64,000 nucleotides of DNA from assembly GCA_958510825.1 (NCBI GenBank), contig OY294049.1:4650001-4714000 (forward strand), given 5' to 3'. The position numbers were made by a program, and so were the translations under genes. The stretch is from Brachypterus glaber (Eukaryota; Arthropoda; Insecta; Coleoptera; Kateretidae). The notes beneath the pieces are model-generated. The model worked only from the letters and a program-made list of their open reading frames with translations. It had not been told where the DNA came from and searched no databases. Positions 1 through 11,280 of this stretch are shown here, one piece after another (the stretch's first letter is position 1; each line of letters begins with the position of its first letter).

Positions 1-88
1 TTTTGAAAAATTCGAAACTACCCTATTATAATAATACTAAATAGAATATTTTAGCGCAAGTGCTGTGAATAGTATAACAATAAATTAA
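1..88. mobile_element. Family A foldback element, terminal fragment
   Basis: The sequence from the window edge to about 88 matches the terminal part of family A elsewhere in the window (compare 6555-6625, 37700-37772, 56880-56965). It has an ATTCGAAACTACC block, then a GCGCAAGTGCTGTGAATAGT terminus. The rest of the element lies outside the window. No coding capacity is visible. Confidence 0.75.
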
Positions 89-218
89 TAAAAAATAATT
101 TTAATTTTTAAATAAAATATATATATTTTTTAAATTTAAAACAAAAACTCTTAATTTCCTTAGAAAAAATAGTATATGTTCTTCTTTTAGTAAACATTAA
201 AAAAAAATATCTTATAGA

Positions 219-540
219 CAGGGACGGACTGGGCCAACCAGGGCCTCGGGGAAACTATTTTCCGGGGTCTCCCATTTTTCCAAAAGATCATTTTCCCACC
301 CAAGGTCGTTGTTAAGGCACTTGTACGGAAAGGGGACAAAGTAAAAAGAAAAAAATGGTGCCTAGTGCCACAGGCGACCGTTTTTACAGGGACATAATAC
401 CTAATATATACGTATTACTTTAAAAATTTTCCCCTTAATATTTGCCGCCTTAGGCAATTGCTTAACAGAAAAGCTGGGCCTGCACAGGACTTAGTTTGGG
501 TCACCTAGGGATAATTTAAAGTCTTATATAAATTTATTTC
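219..540. mobile_element. hAT-like MITE end, truncated
   Basis: It begins CAGGGACGGACTGGGCC, a CAGGG-type terminus typical of hAT MITEs, and is more G/C-rich than its surroundings up to about 540. I could not find the opposite terminus or an 8-bp duplication, so the right limit is arbitrary. Assignment to hAT is inferred from the terminus only. Confidence 0.4.
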
Positions 541-873
541 GTGTAACACGTGATGAGGATAAATATTTTGCTATAGGACGATAGCCCTTTGGACCTGAAA
601 ATTTTGTCAATTTGTATCTGTATTTTGCCATAATTTAACTCTATTTAATATTAAATTCCAGGTTCTGTGTTAAATAAAACGAGTACTTATAAATTTTTTA
701 AATTATGTAGATACTTTGGAATTTGAGTCATATAATTAATGTAAAAATCACGAAAAAGTTAAATTATACATACGTTTCTGAATATTGGTTTAATTATTTT
801 AATTATTATTTTTATTATCTCCTGTTTTTCTTTTAATTATTTTACAAATTAATTATTGTAATTAAAGTGCTAA
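541..873. other. AT-rich DNA without recognisable features
   Basis: I see no gene, RNA or repeat boundary here; there are only A/T runs. Confidence 0.5.
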
Positions 874-880
874 TATATTA

Positions 881-1590
881 CCAGTAGCCGGCGTATTTCC
901 AGTTGTAGTCCAGTCTTCAGATTAATAAAAGAGGCTTCACCCGGAAATAATTCAGGGAGTTTTGATTTTCGGTTTATTGGGTAGGGTTTAATTTTGCGAC
1001 GTTGATCTCGATTGGAACTGTCATTTTTTCAACCTGTTTTTCACAAAAAACGGATTTTTAAAATATCTCTTAAACGTTACACTATACGTTTTTAGATTTT
1101 TAATGTTTTTTTCAAAAAACCAAAATTGATGTTTATCGTCGTAGGCATGCCCCTGAGAACATTTTGGGTGAAAATTAAAAAAAATCTATTTGGCACTTTC
1201 TTTTTAATTTACGTAAAATTATTTTTTTTTTTAATAATTCACACATTTGGGCCCCATTATTTCGAGTAAACCGATTTTCTATTGAATCACCATTGTATTA
1301 AGCATAAAAAAAACCTTCCTAACAGAGTCATAAAAAAAGTCGTACAAAAAAATATATGACACAAAAAATGTTGTAGATTTGGTCCTCTATTTTAAAAAGT
1401 CCGTTTTTTTGTGAAAAATACGTTAAAAAAATGACAGTTTCAAATCGAGTTCAATGTCGCAAAATTGTTTATTTGCGGCCTTAAACCCTACCCAATAAAC
1501 CAAAAATCTAAACTCCCTGAATTATTTCCAGGTAAAGCCTCTTTTATTAACTTGAAGACTGGACTATAACTAGAAATACGCCGGGTACTG
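881..1590. mobile_element. Family H foldback DNA element with 7-bp target duplication
   Basis: Two arms of roughly 180-200 bp (881-1065 and 1390-1590) are imperfect inverted repeats. Both include CCGGCGTATTTC at the tips, then TAGTCCAGTCTTCA-like, AATAAAAGAGGCTT and TTTATTGGGTAGGGTTTAA blocks. TATATTA directly flanks both ends (874-880 and 1591-1597), which supports a real insertion. The middle (1066-1389) has no long open frame. A diverged copy lies at 55370-55960. It is non-autonomous and its superfamily is unknown. Confidence 0.85.
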
Positions 1591-1725
1591 TATATTACCA
1601 TACCAAATTATATGATTTATTATATCGATTTATGGTATAAATCAAAAGATTTAGTCATGTCTAAAAAAAGATTTTACTTTTTAACAACAACTCTAGATAA
1701 TAGAATATATTTTTAAAATTTATAT

Positions 1726-2365
1726 ACCGTGTGTCCCTAAATAACTTCTAAAATATAGACTTCCTTTAGAAAAGCCAAGATAGGTCTTTTTTTATACATT
1801 TCTATTTATACATAAAATTCAGAAACCTGGTAGCTTCCACTCCCTTAAGGATCCCTATAGGTAGTGTTTTTTTTTAGGTGAGACAAGATCAAAATTTTAC
1901 GCTTTTGGTAAATTTGATGATAAGTTGATGACCAAAAAAAAAGGTCAAACAGCCTTTACTAATGATCCTAAATTTAAAAGTTAACTAAAAAAAGGTCAAC
2001 AGTTGGACAAAAAAAAACGCCCTATACTGCCCGACTAAGGTAGAAATCAGTAACTCTATTTGTCAATAGCAGCATCAGAGTGGACAGCAAAACGTCGCTA
2101 TGCAACAAATGGAGCTACTGCTTTCTAGCCTAGTGGGAAGTATAAGGCTTTGAGCCTAAAGTCACTATATCCACCATATTTATAATGGGAACATAGCTAT
2201 TAAAATTCTATTTCAAAAATAATTTAAAAAAAATTGTCAATTATTAGTACAATTTTTATAAGTAAACGTCGACTATTTTACTAATAATCATTTTTATGCA
2301 AATTTATGATACAAAAACTGATGCTTTTGAGTTATTATATATTTATTTTATACGGGACACCCGGT
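1726..2365. mobile_element. Possible MITE with ACCGGGTGTCCC-type ends
   Basis: ACCGTGTGTCCC at 1726 and the inverse GGGACACCCGGT ending at 2365 form a 12-bp terminal inverted repeat with one mismatch. No target duplication is convincing and the interior has no open frame. The same CCGGGTGTCCC motif occurs alone at 32763. It could be two unrelated ends. Confidence 0.35.
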
Positions 2366-2684
2366 GGTATCCTTGAAATAGTTAATTAAATGATACGATA
2401 CAATAAGTTTATTATTATGACGTTTTTAATTAAAGACTGTTTTAATGAGTGAATTTAAAATAATTTTCCGTTTATCATTTTTCGTAGAAAAACTGAGGCT
2501 TAAATTATTTGAAAATGACTAACTACGGTACTTTGTAAAAAAATAAAAAATTGCACACCAGTTACCTACACGTAACCGATTTTGGAATGCTGACTTTTGG
2601 TCACGTCCCCATTTTTTGTTAATCTAAAATACTTAAGGCTGATAAAGGCATAATTATCACTAACCATTATGTTATTATATTATT
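2366..2684. other. AT-rich DNA without recognisable features
   Basis: I see no gene or repeat structure that I can support. Confidence 0.5.
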
Positions 2685-3375
2685 CACAGTGCCAGCGCTA
2701 GATTAATATAGATACAGTAGTTTTTCCAAAAATTTTAATAATCGTTCAAGACAAAAAATTCTTAGAAATTAATTTGTTTCATAAAAAAATAAGCAACTTG
2801 ATTTTTTTTTGAAATGTCTGTCTGTCCGTCCGTCACAATTTTTGTAGACAACATAACTCAGGAACGAATAATCCGATCGACTTGAAAATTTCAGGAAAAA
2901 TAAAGTTTTATGAGGGGAAGCTCCCTATTGTTAAGGATCAATTCTACCAATTTTAAAAGTAATCTCCCCAAAAACAAAAAAGTTATGAGGGGTTAAACTT
3001 TTAAAAAAATCGAAAAAAGCTGAAAAAAAAAATCCCGGTTTAACGTAACTTTTTTTTAGAACAATTACTTTTATTATAAGGATCAATTCTACCAATTATG
3101 TAGTCCCTCTAAAAACAAAGAAGTTATGGAGAGTTAAACTTTTTAATTTTAAACGTTTTAAATTTTCTTTTTGCGAAAAACGAAAAAAATTTTTGGAAAT
3201 TATTTTTATTTTTTTTTTAATTTTTGGTTTTTCAAAAAATCCAAATGTATTTTTTTTATATTTTTTTTTAAATATTTTTTATTTAAGTAACTGTTTGGGA
3301 AAATGCAATATACCCTCTACTGTGAAAAGTATATAATGGAATGCGTTGCATTACATATCTTCACGGCTTGTTATT
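2685..3375. mobile_element. Family A foldback element, near full-length copy
   Basis: One end is CACAGTGCCAGCGCTAGA at 2685. The other is a CTGTG at 3324 followed by the conserved tail GCATTACATATCTTCACGGC up to about 3375, which recurs at 5862, 27650, 32470 and 63048. Inside are a CTGTCTGTCCGTCC short tandem, then ATAACTCAGGAACGAATAA, then A/T-rich arms with repeated AAAGTTATG...GGGTTAAACTTT modules. No coding frame is present. The family is non-autonomous and of unknown superfamily. Confidence 0.8.
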
Positions 3376-3542
3376 TGTTAGTTATGATTATGACTGAATC
3401 AGTCATTATATTTGCAATTTTGGCGAAGGCGTCAACGCACTTTTGTATTTTTTTGTAACTTGTTATCAACTAAAAAAATCAAAAGTAACTTAACTAACGA
3501 TAGCCACGATTGCACCGAAATTCCCTTAATTTAATTTTCTTT

Positions 3543-4386
<844 letters not shown>

Positions 4387-5217
4387 GACTTTTACAGGGA
4401 CCTTTAAGGTATTTTATACGAAAGAGAGAACTTAGTACAATAATTTAGCTTCAAAGCCATCAATTAACCATTCCATATTTTTCATCCAAAGTTCTGTTCT
4501 ATACCATCATTCTTAACACTTTTTAACATGTCTGGTGCCAATCCAAATTATTAATCCATTGTAAATAAACATGAATTTTATAAAAATAAATTTTCAAAAA
4601 AATGTCTGTTACTGACCTTGACATTTACATCGGCATAATACTGTGAATAATATATAATTACCTCAAAAGATTTTACCTCAAACGGCTTTTACCTCAAAAA
4701 GTGTAGTTTTTAATTTTCTTTCTGTTTCTTTGCGATTAGTGTATATTGTAGTGTTTTTGCTCATACTTTATCATTTATTGATTAAATTTAAAGTTAAAAC
4801 TGGCAATTATTTGCTTTTAGTTTTAGTAAATAATATCAAAATGAATCGGTTATACTTAGGTTAACGAGGGTTCTGTGTAGAAAATTTTTGTGTATTATAA
4901 AGATCGTGTGTACAAAGACAATTTTTTTTGGTTTGGACTTTTGGAAATGTATTAAATATGATGAAATTGCTGGCAAAGAAAAAACATTTATAATTTTGAG
5001 TTAATTTTTTTTTTATAAAAAATTTGGTGTGGATTTATTGGCAGCTTTTTGATTATTTGTGAATTTAACAATATTATTGATTTAAATAACTAAGTTTATA
5101 ACTGTTACACTTTTTTCCAAAAAAAAATGTTGTTTTGGTTTGTTTTTTTTTTAATATTTAAAAAATTTTGTCTTTTAGAGGTAATTTTTTATGCGAGGTA
5201 ATGTCCGTGCGAGGGTA
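4387..5217. other. AT-rich DNA, weak inverted TTACCTC motif
   Basis: TTACCTCAAA occurs three times at 4660-4700, and the inverse GAGGTAATTTTTTATGCGAGG at 5180-5203. This may be the edges of a degraded ~550 bp inverted-repeat element. Otherwise nothing is recognisable. Confidence 0.3.
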
Positions 5218-5282
5218 TATATCAGCCCGTGTGCATTTATTACAATTACAACATAGGAATTTCTCGTTATTTGACTGGACTA
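5218..5282. mobile_element. Family C foldback, solo terminal fragment
   Basis: ATATCAGCCCGTGTGCATTT through TTTGACTGGACTA matches the outer end of the family C elements at 47853-48613 and 53439-54585. Only about 65 bp remain, so this is a truncated or eroded copy. Confidence 0.75.
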
Positions 5283-5861
5283 AAGAAACTTTAGTAATAA
5301 TACTTCTCCAATATGCAAATTGATTTAACAATCAATGTTTAAACAGTTTATAATAATTTAATTACAATAATAAATTGGAAAAATGTATTTAATACAAAAA
5401 ATACTGAAAATCAATATTTTCAATGACTCAAACTATTTTTAAAATCGTTTAATTATAATATTCTATATAATTTCATTGTTTATATGATTACCTTAGGAAA
5501 AATTTCAGGACATTGATTTATGTCAGACATTTTTGCTATAATTATAAAACTAAAACTCATTGTAATGTAAATCGTATGTATACGGCTCTGTATATACAAT
5601 GGAATTTTTTAATTTTGTAGAAATATATATAAATTAAATTCATGATATTTATAAAGTATATACAGGGTGTGGAATTAATGACTGAGTAATAGTAATCTGA
5701 ATTACTACATTTATAACTTAAAAAAGCTTTTGAATGCTTTGGCAAGTACAAAACGATGCATCGTTCATCGCGATGAATGGAAATGAGAAATATGAAACTG
5801 TCACTTTGTGGTACCATATCACTGATACGACTTTTAAGTTTAAGCCATCAATATGAATAAA
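5283..5861. other. AT-rich DNA without recognisable features
   Basis: A reverse-strand open frame of 86 codons at 5557-5817 has the low-complexity composition expected by chance. No repeat boundary is visible. Confidence 0.5.
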
Positions 5862-6625
5862 AAATAAGCCTTGAAGATATGTAATGCTACGCATTCCATT
5901 AAATATTATTCACAGTAAATGGTATATTGCATTTTTCCCAAATACTTTATTTTTCCTTCTTGCGAAAAAAATATATATTTGTGGCTTGGTTCTAAAAGGG
6001 CCAATGTCACATTGTCAATAGCAGCGTTTTCACATCAACTCTAATTTAGTATTTTGAAAACGCTGCTATTGAAAACGTGACATTGGCCCTTTTAGAACCA
6101 AGCCACAGATATATAAAAAAATCATATTTTTCTTTATTTTCTTTTTGCAAAAAACGAAAAAAATTTGATTTTTTTTAAATGATTGTTTTTTTAATTTTTT
6201 TTAAAGTTTAACCCCCCATAACTGTTTTGTTGTTGGGGGGATTACTTTTAAAATTTTTAGAATTGATCCTTATAATAAAAGTATTTTTTCCTGAAAAAGT
6301 TACGTTCATCGGAATTTTCTTCCAGCTTTTTTTTTTCTTAAAAGTTTAACCCCTCATAACTTTGTTATTTTTGGGGGGATTTTGAAAACAATTGGAATCC
6401 TCTCATAGAACTTGATTTTTCCTGAAAATTTCAAGTCGATCGGATTATTCGTTATTGTTCACAGAAATCGTGATATCGAAAGTACATTTGAAAAAAAAGA
6501 TGGCTTATTTTTTCATGAAATAAATTTTTATCGAAGAATTTTTTGTCTAGGACGATTTTTGACAATTTTCGAAAATTCGAAATTACCGTATATTATTCTA
6601 GCGCAGGCGCTGTAAATAATATAAT
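5862..6625. mobile_element. Family A foldback element carrying an inserted hairpin
   Basis: It starts with GCCTTGAAGATATGTAATGC and ATTCACAGTAAATGGTATA, and ends with TCTAGCGCAGGCGCTGTAAA near 6615. These are the two typical family A ends. It is interrupted by a 126-bp hairpin at 5981-6106. The AAAGTTTAACCCC(C/T)CATAAC modules at 6205 and 6345 are the inverse of those in the 2685 copy. No coding frame is present. Confidence 0.85.
5981..6106. mobile_element. 126-bp hairpin MITE nested in family A
   Basis: Two arms of about 51 bp (GTGGCTTGGTTCTAAAAGGG ... and its near-perfect inverse ending in CCAAGCCAC) surround a ~24-bp loop. ATATAT-like sequence lies on both sides of the insertion inside family A. 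Other family A copies lack this segment, so it is a secondary insertion. Confidence 0.85.
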
Positions 6626-7435
6626 AAAGAATGAAAATATACCCTTACAAATTTTAACCATCCACATTTTTCACATTTTCTCGGCGTTTCATGAAATTTA
6701 AAAACCAAAAATACTAATAAATAATTACATAATTTTAAGACCTAAAATCCAAACACGATGCACATAAAATTATTTGCAATGCGGGTGACCTAGTATATTT
6801 TTTGCAGACATTTTGTTCTATATATATACTGCATATTGTGCATACAAATTTTTAATTTAATTAATTAGTAGAAAATTAGTAGAAAAAGGTACATTGCAGG
6901 TATATTTAAAATATTTAAAAAAATTAAATTTTTACACCGCAAAATGAAAATTAAGATATCTCTCAAAAATCACAAAAATCTCGCCAGATTTCGATTTTTT
7001 TTTTAGAAATTTTATAAATCATACCAAAAAGCTTAAAAATCATAGACTTTTATGTCGGAAATCTTGGAAGTCATAAGAAAATCTCGGGTCAATAGTCATC
7101 AGACTAGGATAGCTTACAATATTAAATTGCCTAAATATAGATTAACTTGCTCAGAAAAAAACTCTCTAAATGTCAATAAATTATCTCTTGAATTAAGAAA
7201 TCTATCTTTACCTAAATTTAAAACAGTTAAAAAAATCTAACGGAGCGTTGCTTTTATATTATAGATGAGTACATTTCCATTCCACTCTTGTAGTTAAATT
7301 CTTGTTAATAAATTTTATATTTTAACTGTGAAGTTACCAACTTATTTATGTCAAAAATTTTACATGTATTTGATTATTATAGACTGACCTGTGTAATTTA
7401 TTTTTTTTATAAATGAATACACGTAAAAGAACTTT
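6626..7435. other. AT-rich DNA without recognisable features
   Basis: A 62-codon forward frame at 7052-7240 shows no domain, splice or promoter support. I see nothing else. Confidence 0.5.
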
Positions 7436-7652
7436 TCCATTTTTCACCTCCGCGCGTTAAATGGATTTTTTATTATCAGATTCACTTTCAGCAACCTTAA
7501 AAACCAGAATATACAAATTTTCATGAAAACTACTCCCCGCCTAGGCGTGCCTCTCAGGATGTGGATTTAGAATAATTTTATATTAAGATATAGTTTTAAC
7601 GACCTTAAAAACCCCAATATATGAATTTTTAAGAAAACTACCCCCGCCTCAA
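7436..7652. repeat. Family J tandem units (two), inverse orientation
   Basis: Two imperfect units contain ATCAGATTCACTTTCAGCA / CCTTAAAAACCCCAATATA and GAAAACTACCCCCGCC blocks. They are the reverse complement of the five-unit array at 13441-13925. The edge CCATTTTTCACCTCCGCGCG is shared with that array. Function unknown; probably part of a transposon-borne satellite. Confidence 0.75.
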
Positions 7653-7912
7653 GGGAACGTTCAAGTATTACGTAACGCTCTAGGGAGGGGGGAGGTGGGG
7701 GCGCTTTGAAAACTTTACGCCGCGTTACAGAGGGGGGTTGGGTGTCAGCAAAACTGTGACACTTTAAAAATTTTAAACTTATAAAATGTTTATTGGATCA
7801 CGTTTTTAACAATGATCTAGGCCTAAGATACGGATTCGTTGCAAATTTTATTGCACACGGCGTTCACTAAATCCTCTAAACAAAAAAAATATAAATGGAA
7901 AACCATTTGAAC
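7653..7912. mobile_element. Family K MITE, truncated copy
   Basis: It begins GGGAACGTTCAAGTATTACG. It then has a G-rich block, TTACGCCGCGTTACAGAGGG, and continues through TTTATTGCACACGGCGTT. All of this matches (partly inverted) the complete element at 52994-53383. The second terminus is missing. A PIF/Harbinger-like origin is inferred from the full copy. Confidence 0.75.
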
Positions 7913-8251
7913 TTTGAACAAATGAAAACAAAGTGTCCAAAATTATTTTATCATTAAAATAAGGTGGGAACACTTTAATATACATAAAAAAATAAGCGTT
8001 TGGACTTTTTAAGTTATCGTGCATACAAAACACCGATGGACCGACCAATCGACCGACGGATCGACCGACCATTTTTTTTGCTCAAAATTAATTTATCGAC
8101 ATAAAATGTAATAAAACGCAAAAATCCGCAAAACATGTTTTTTTAATTTTTTGCACGAATACAAGGCTTTCCCAAAATTTTGAAAAATTTAAAATGGGAA
8201 AGCAAGAAGTCCAAATCTAAATATTATAGTATTTAGAATCAGAAACACTAG
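7913..8251. other. AT-rich DNA with a short CGACCGAC tract
   Basis: The segment 8034-8070 is a degenerate (GACC/CGAC) tandem like those in foldback families A and B (for example 20700). Nothing else is recognisable. Confidence 0.5.
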
Positions 8252-8860
8252 AGTCTACGTCTCAAATCCCACTCGGTCTTTCGCGCTGTTGCCAAATTGT
8301 GCAGATATATTAAATCTTTGGTTTTTGGTTGTTTTGGTGTTTTTTTTTTTGCAAAAAACACCAAAACAACCAAAAACCAAAGATAAATTAAATTGCACAA
8401 TTTGGCAACAGCGCGAAAGACCGAGTTGAATGACTAACCTCTACGTCCCACATTCAATTCGGTCTTTCGCGCTGTTGCCAAATTGTGCAATTTAATTTAT
8501 CTTTGGTTTTTTGGTTGTATTGGTGTTTTTTTGCTTTGGTTTATAGTGTTTTTTGCAACAAAAAAACACCAAAACAACCAAAAACCAAAGATAAATTAAA
8601 TTGCACAATTTATCAACAGCGCGAAAGGCCGAGTTGAATGACTAACGTCTACGTGCCACATTCAACTCGGCCTTTCGCGCTGTTGCCAAATTGTGCAATT
8701 TAGATTATCTTTGGATTTTTTGGTTGTTTTGGTGTTTTTTTGCTTTGGTTTATAGTGTTTTTTGCAACACAAAAAAAACAACCAAAACCCAAAGATTTAA
8801 TATATCTGAACAATTTGGCAATAGCGCGAAAGACCGAGTTGCATTTGGGACGTAGACGCT
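8252..8860. mobile_element. Array of three tandem hairpins, hairpin MITE multimer
   Basis: Three head-to-tail palindromic units lie at 8252-8439, 8440-8646 and 8647-8860. Each has arms CTCGGTCTTTCGCGCTGTTG ... TTTGGTTTTTGGTTGTTTTG and the inverse. Each junction carries a TCTACGT(C/G) motif. The outer tips are CTAGAGTCTACGTC on the left and GACGTAGACGCTAG on the right, so the whole array has a terminal inverted repeat. There is no coding capacity. It looks like a MITE that multiplied in situ. Confidence 0.9.
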
Positions 8861-8999
8861 AGTATCAGAAACAGTGTGAATCAGTGATTCTAAGTAGTAG
8901 GCTTGTTGGAGTTACAGGATGGGAGTCCCTACACGGCCCTGCAGGGGCTTAACTTCAGCCTGCTTATAACTTCACATGCCCTTATGATATGGTAGTAAG

Positions 9000-9387
9000 C
9001 ATTCAAGTACTGGGTGATCAAGCGTCAGCATCGTGCTAAGCCATCTTTTATGATGTGCCTCGTGTATTTTTGGTTTGCAATCTTCTATGATGTGCCGAGA
9101 GAATTTTTGTATTAATGTTTTAAGTGCAAGTTAAAGTCAACCATGGATATGGTTATTAATCGTGGGAACTGTTGAATTTTAAGTTAATAATAATGGATTT
9201 TTGTTTTTTATGTTTTTAAAGATCATTTTTTATATAGCGTGGAAATTCTACAAGTAATTTATCAGTGATAGTGCGCAAGTCAGGATACATATCCGATTAG
9301 TACTTGCGCACTGGAAACCTCATGATTATATAGAGAAACCCTGGTTAATTATTCGGAAGAAAAAGGCCAAATAAATAGAGAGAGAGA
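9000..9387 (+). mobile_element. 5'-truncated retroposed fragment with 14-bp target duplication
   Basis: GATATGGTAGTAAG occurs at 8986-8999 and again at 9388-9401, exactly flanking a 388-bp segment. The segment ends with AAATAAATA followed by a (GA)n tail. Target-primed retrotransposition leaves this pattern: a variable-length duplication, an AATAAA-like signal and a simple tail. The body has a repeated ATCTT(T/C)TATGATGTGCC motif and no open frame, so it is probably the 3' UTR of a non-LTR element. A perfect 11-bp-stem hairpin (AGTGCGCAAGT) lies at 9273-9313. Confidence 0.7.
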
Positions 9388-9682
9388 GATATGGTAGTAA
9401 GTTTTCTCCCTCCTCTTGCGTCCTCTTACGAGTGGACAAGCAAATAATATTAAAAATATTTTTTCCAGTTTTTTCCTACTCCAACTGACCTAAATGAATT
9501 AGCTAAAGTGGTAAGATATATGTCATTGAATTAACCCTCAATTGATATTGAACTTTTCGCAGGAATATTTTGCTGGGTTTAATTAATAATTGTTTTATTT
9601 GATTGATTGAATTTAAATGGGAGGTTATCTAATTACCGCGTTTACGGAAAACATCAACAGAAGATCAAAAAATTTATATATC

Positions 9683-9686
9683 TTAA
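9683..9686. other. TTAA target site, left flank of TTAA element
   Basis: The tetranucleotide lies immediately outside the left inverted repeat and pairs with TTAA at 11245-11248. Duplicated TTAA is the hallmark of piggyBac-type insertion. Confidence 0.8.
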
Positions 9687-11244
9687 GGTAAAACCCCCAA
9701 TAGTTGACAGTCTAAGAAAAATTCTATAATGTTTTTTTAATTAAAATTTTATCTAATATTTTTTTTTTATATTTATTGAATACATGTGTTTAGTTAGATG
9801 TTTTCTTTTTATATTAGTACTAAAATGTTTGAATGTGATAATACAAACAAATATTTTTAATTTTTTTGTAGACCCTGTAAAAATTGTTAAGTTGACAGGG
9901 GTAATAAATTGATTTACCAATAGTTGACATATAACATATCTAATAGTCGACATAACATATTTTTCTTTTATTTTAAAAGAAATATTACTTTAAAAGCATA
10001 ATGCTTTAAAAATGTAACTTATAAATTACTGTTTTTATTAAAAAGAATGCCAGTAAAGTTATATTTTTATTTAAATTCATCAAGTTTTACAAAACGAGAT
10101 CAAAGCACCAATAGTTGACAGTATTTTAACCAATAGTTGACCTAAAATTTCCTATTAACTTTAAAGCTCTAAATCTTATCTTATCTCTAAATGCTTTGCG
10201 ACCAGAGGTTAACCAGAATTGTACAATAACTTACAAAACTGAAGTGAAGTTCTTAGCAAAATACGAAAAATAAGAGATGAGCATTTTAGTTAAAATACTT
10301 TGATATATTTTATTTTTTTATTGGAATTATAAAAAATAACATTCATTTTATCTTAAAACACCCATCCACATTTAGATCTTAATTAAATGTGCAGGTGTCC
10401 ACAGATCAGGGAAAACAGGGAAATCAGGGAAAAGTCAGGTAATTTGATCAACTGTAAAAAATCAGGGAAACTGAAAAAAAGCTGTGGTGTACATGATAAA
10501 CTATTACTAAAACAAGTTTTTATTCATAGAGTTTTACCAATCCATAGATCAGTTTTACAGAAAAAAACTTGAAAAAAATAAAAAATCATAACTCAAAAAT
10601 AAAACAGGATGTTCAAATTTTTTACGAATATTGGCTTCAAAAACTTTTTTTGTATCTCTACGTTCATGATCTGTACTAAAATCAGGGAAAATTTTTAATT
10701 TTTATCAGGGAGTTCAGAGAAGAATCAGGAAAGCATCATGAAAAAATCAGGGAAGAATCAGGAAAAAATGAGGGAATCTTAAACGATCCCCACGAGTCGT
10801 AAAATTAGCTGTCAACTATTGAAATTTGTTGATTTTTTAATCTAGTGGTTGACACCCCCTATGTAAAAAGCTAAAACTGTCTTATTGAGTTGTAAATAAT
10901 CAGAAAAAGTTTGATTTGAACCCATAAAAGCCTGTAGTTAAGATTAGCATGCATAAATACGTATTATTCACTAAATACTGAAAATTAAAAACACCCAATT
11001 TCTTAGCACTTGTCTTAAGAAACTGTAAAAAAAATGCGAACAAAAACACTTCACTAAAAAATTGCCTGCCATATTAAAACGCAACTCATCACGTGATCTT
11101 CAGTTGCAAATTCTAAGACTAGATGGTACTAGGTGCCCATTTATTATTTATTTCGCCTCAATAAATGTAATGTAATCTTATTTTAGGTTGTTTTATTTAA
11201 TACTGTCAACTATTGGGGTAGTGTCAACTATTGGGTGTTTTACC
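9687..11244. mobile_element. TTAA-flanked non-autonomous element with subterminal repeats (piggyBac-like)
   Basis: The termini are GGTAAAACCCCCAATAG... on the left and the inverse ending ...CAATAGTTGACA/GGGTGTTTTACC on the right, about 22 bp with few differences. TTAA duplicates flank them exactly. The motif CCAATAGTTGACA recurs near 9697, 9916, 9940 (degenerate), 10106 and 10129 in forward orientation. It recurs near 10810, 11202 and 11221 in the opposite orientation. Such inverted subterminal arrays are usually transposase-binding sites. No transposase frame exists in the 1558 bp. A further motif at 11374 lies outside the right end. The central part is occupied by a CAGGGAA-rich repeat. Confidence 0.85.
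10386..10795. repeat. CAGGGAA-rich repeat block inside the TTAA element
   Basis: Clusters of ATCAGGGAA / AACAGGGAAATCAGGG lie at 10405-10470 and 10680-10780 around a 200-bp A/T-rich core. The open frame from 10387 merely reads through these repeats. The block is probably an independent insertion, but no target duplication was found. Confidence 0.6.
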
Positions 11245-11248
11245 TTAA
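11245..11248. other. TTAA target site, right flank of TTAA element
   Basis: This is the duplicate of the TTAA at 9683-9686, immediately outside the right inverted repeat. Confidence 0.8.
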
Positions 11249-11280
11249 ACATCACAATTTTTTACACTAAAATAGTTATT

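Noticed and set aside
1726..2365. Confident Tc1/mariner assignment from ACCGGGTGTCCC ends
   Set aside because: No TA duplication or transposase; the tip motif is short and occurs alone elsewhere in the window.
8252..8860. CRISPR-like array of regularly spaced repeats
   Set aside because: The repeats are large palindromes in tandem without unique spacers, in a eukaryotic transposon-rich context.
10387..10572. 61-codon frame with repeated Arg-Glu-Asn/Lys-Ser-Gly
   Set aside because: It reads through CAGGGAA repeats inside the TTAA element.
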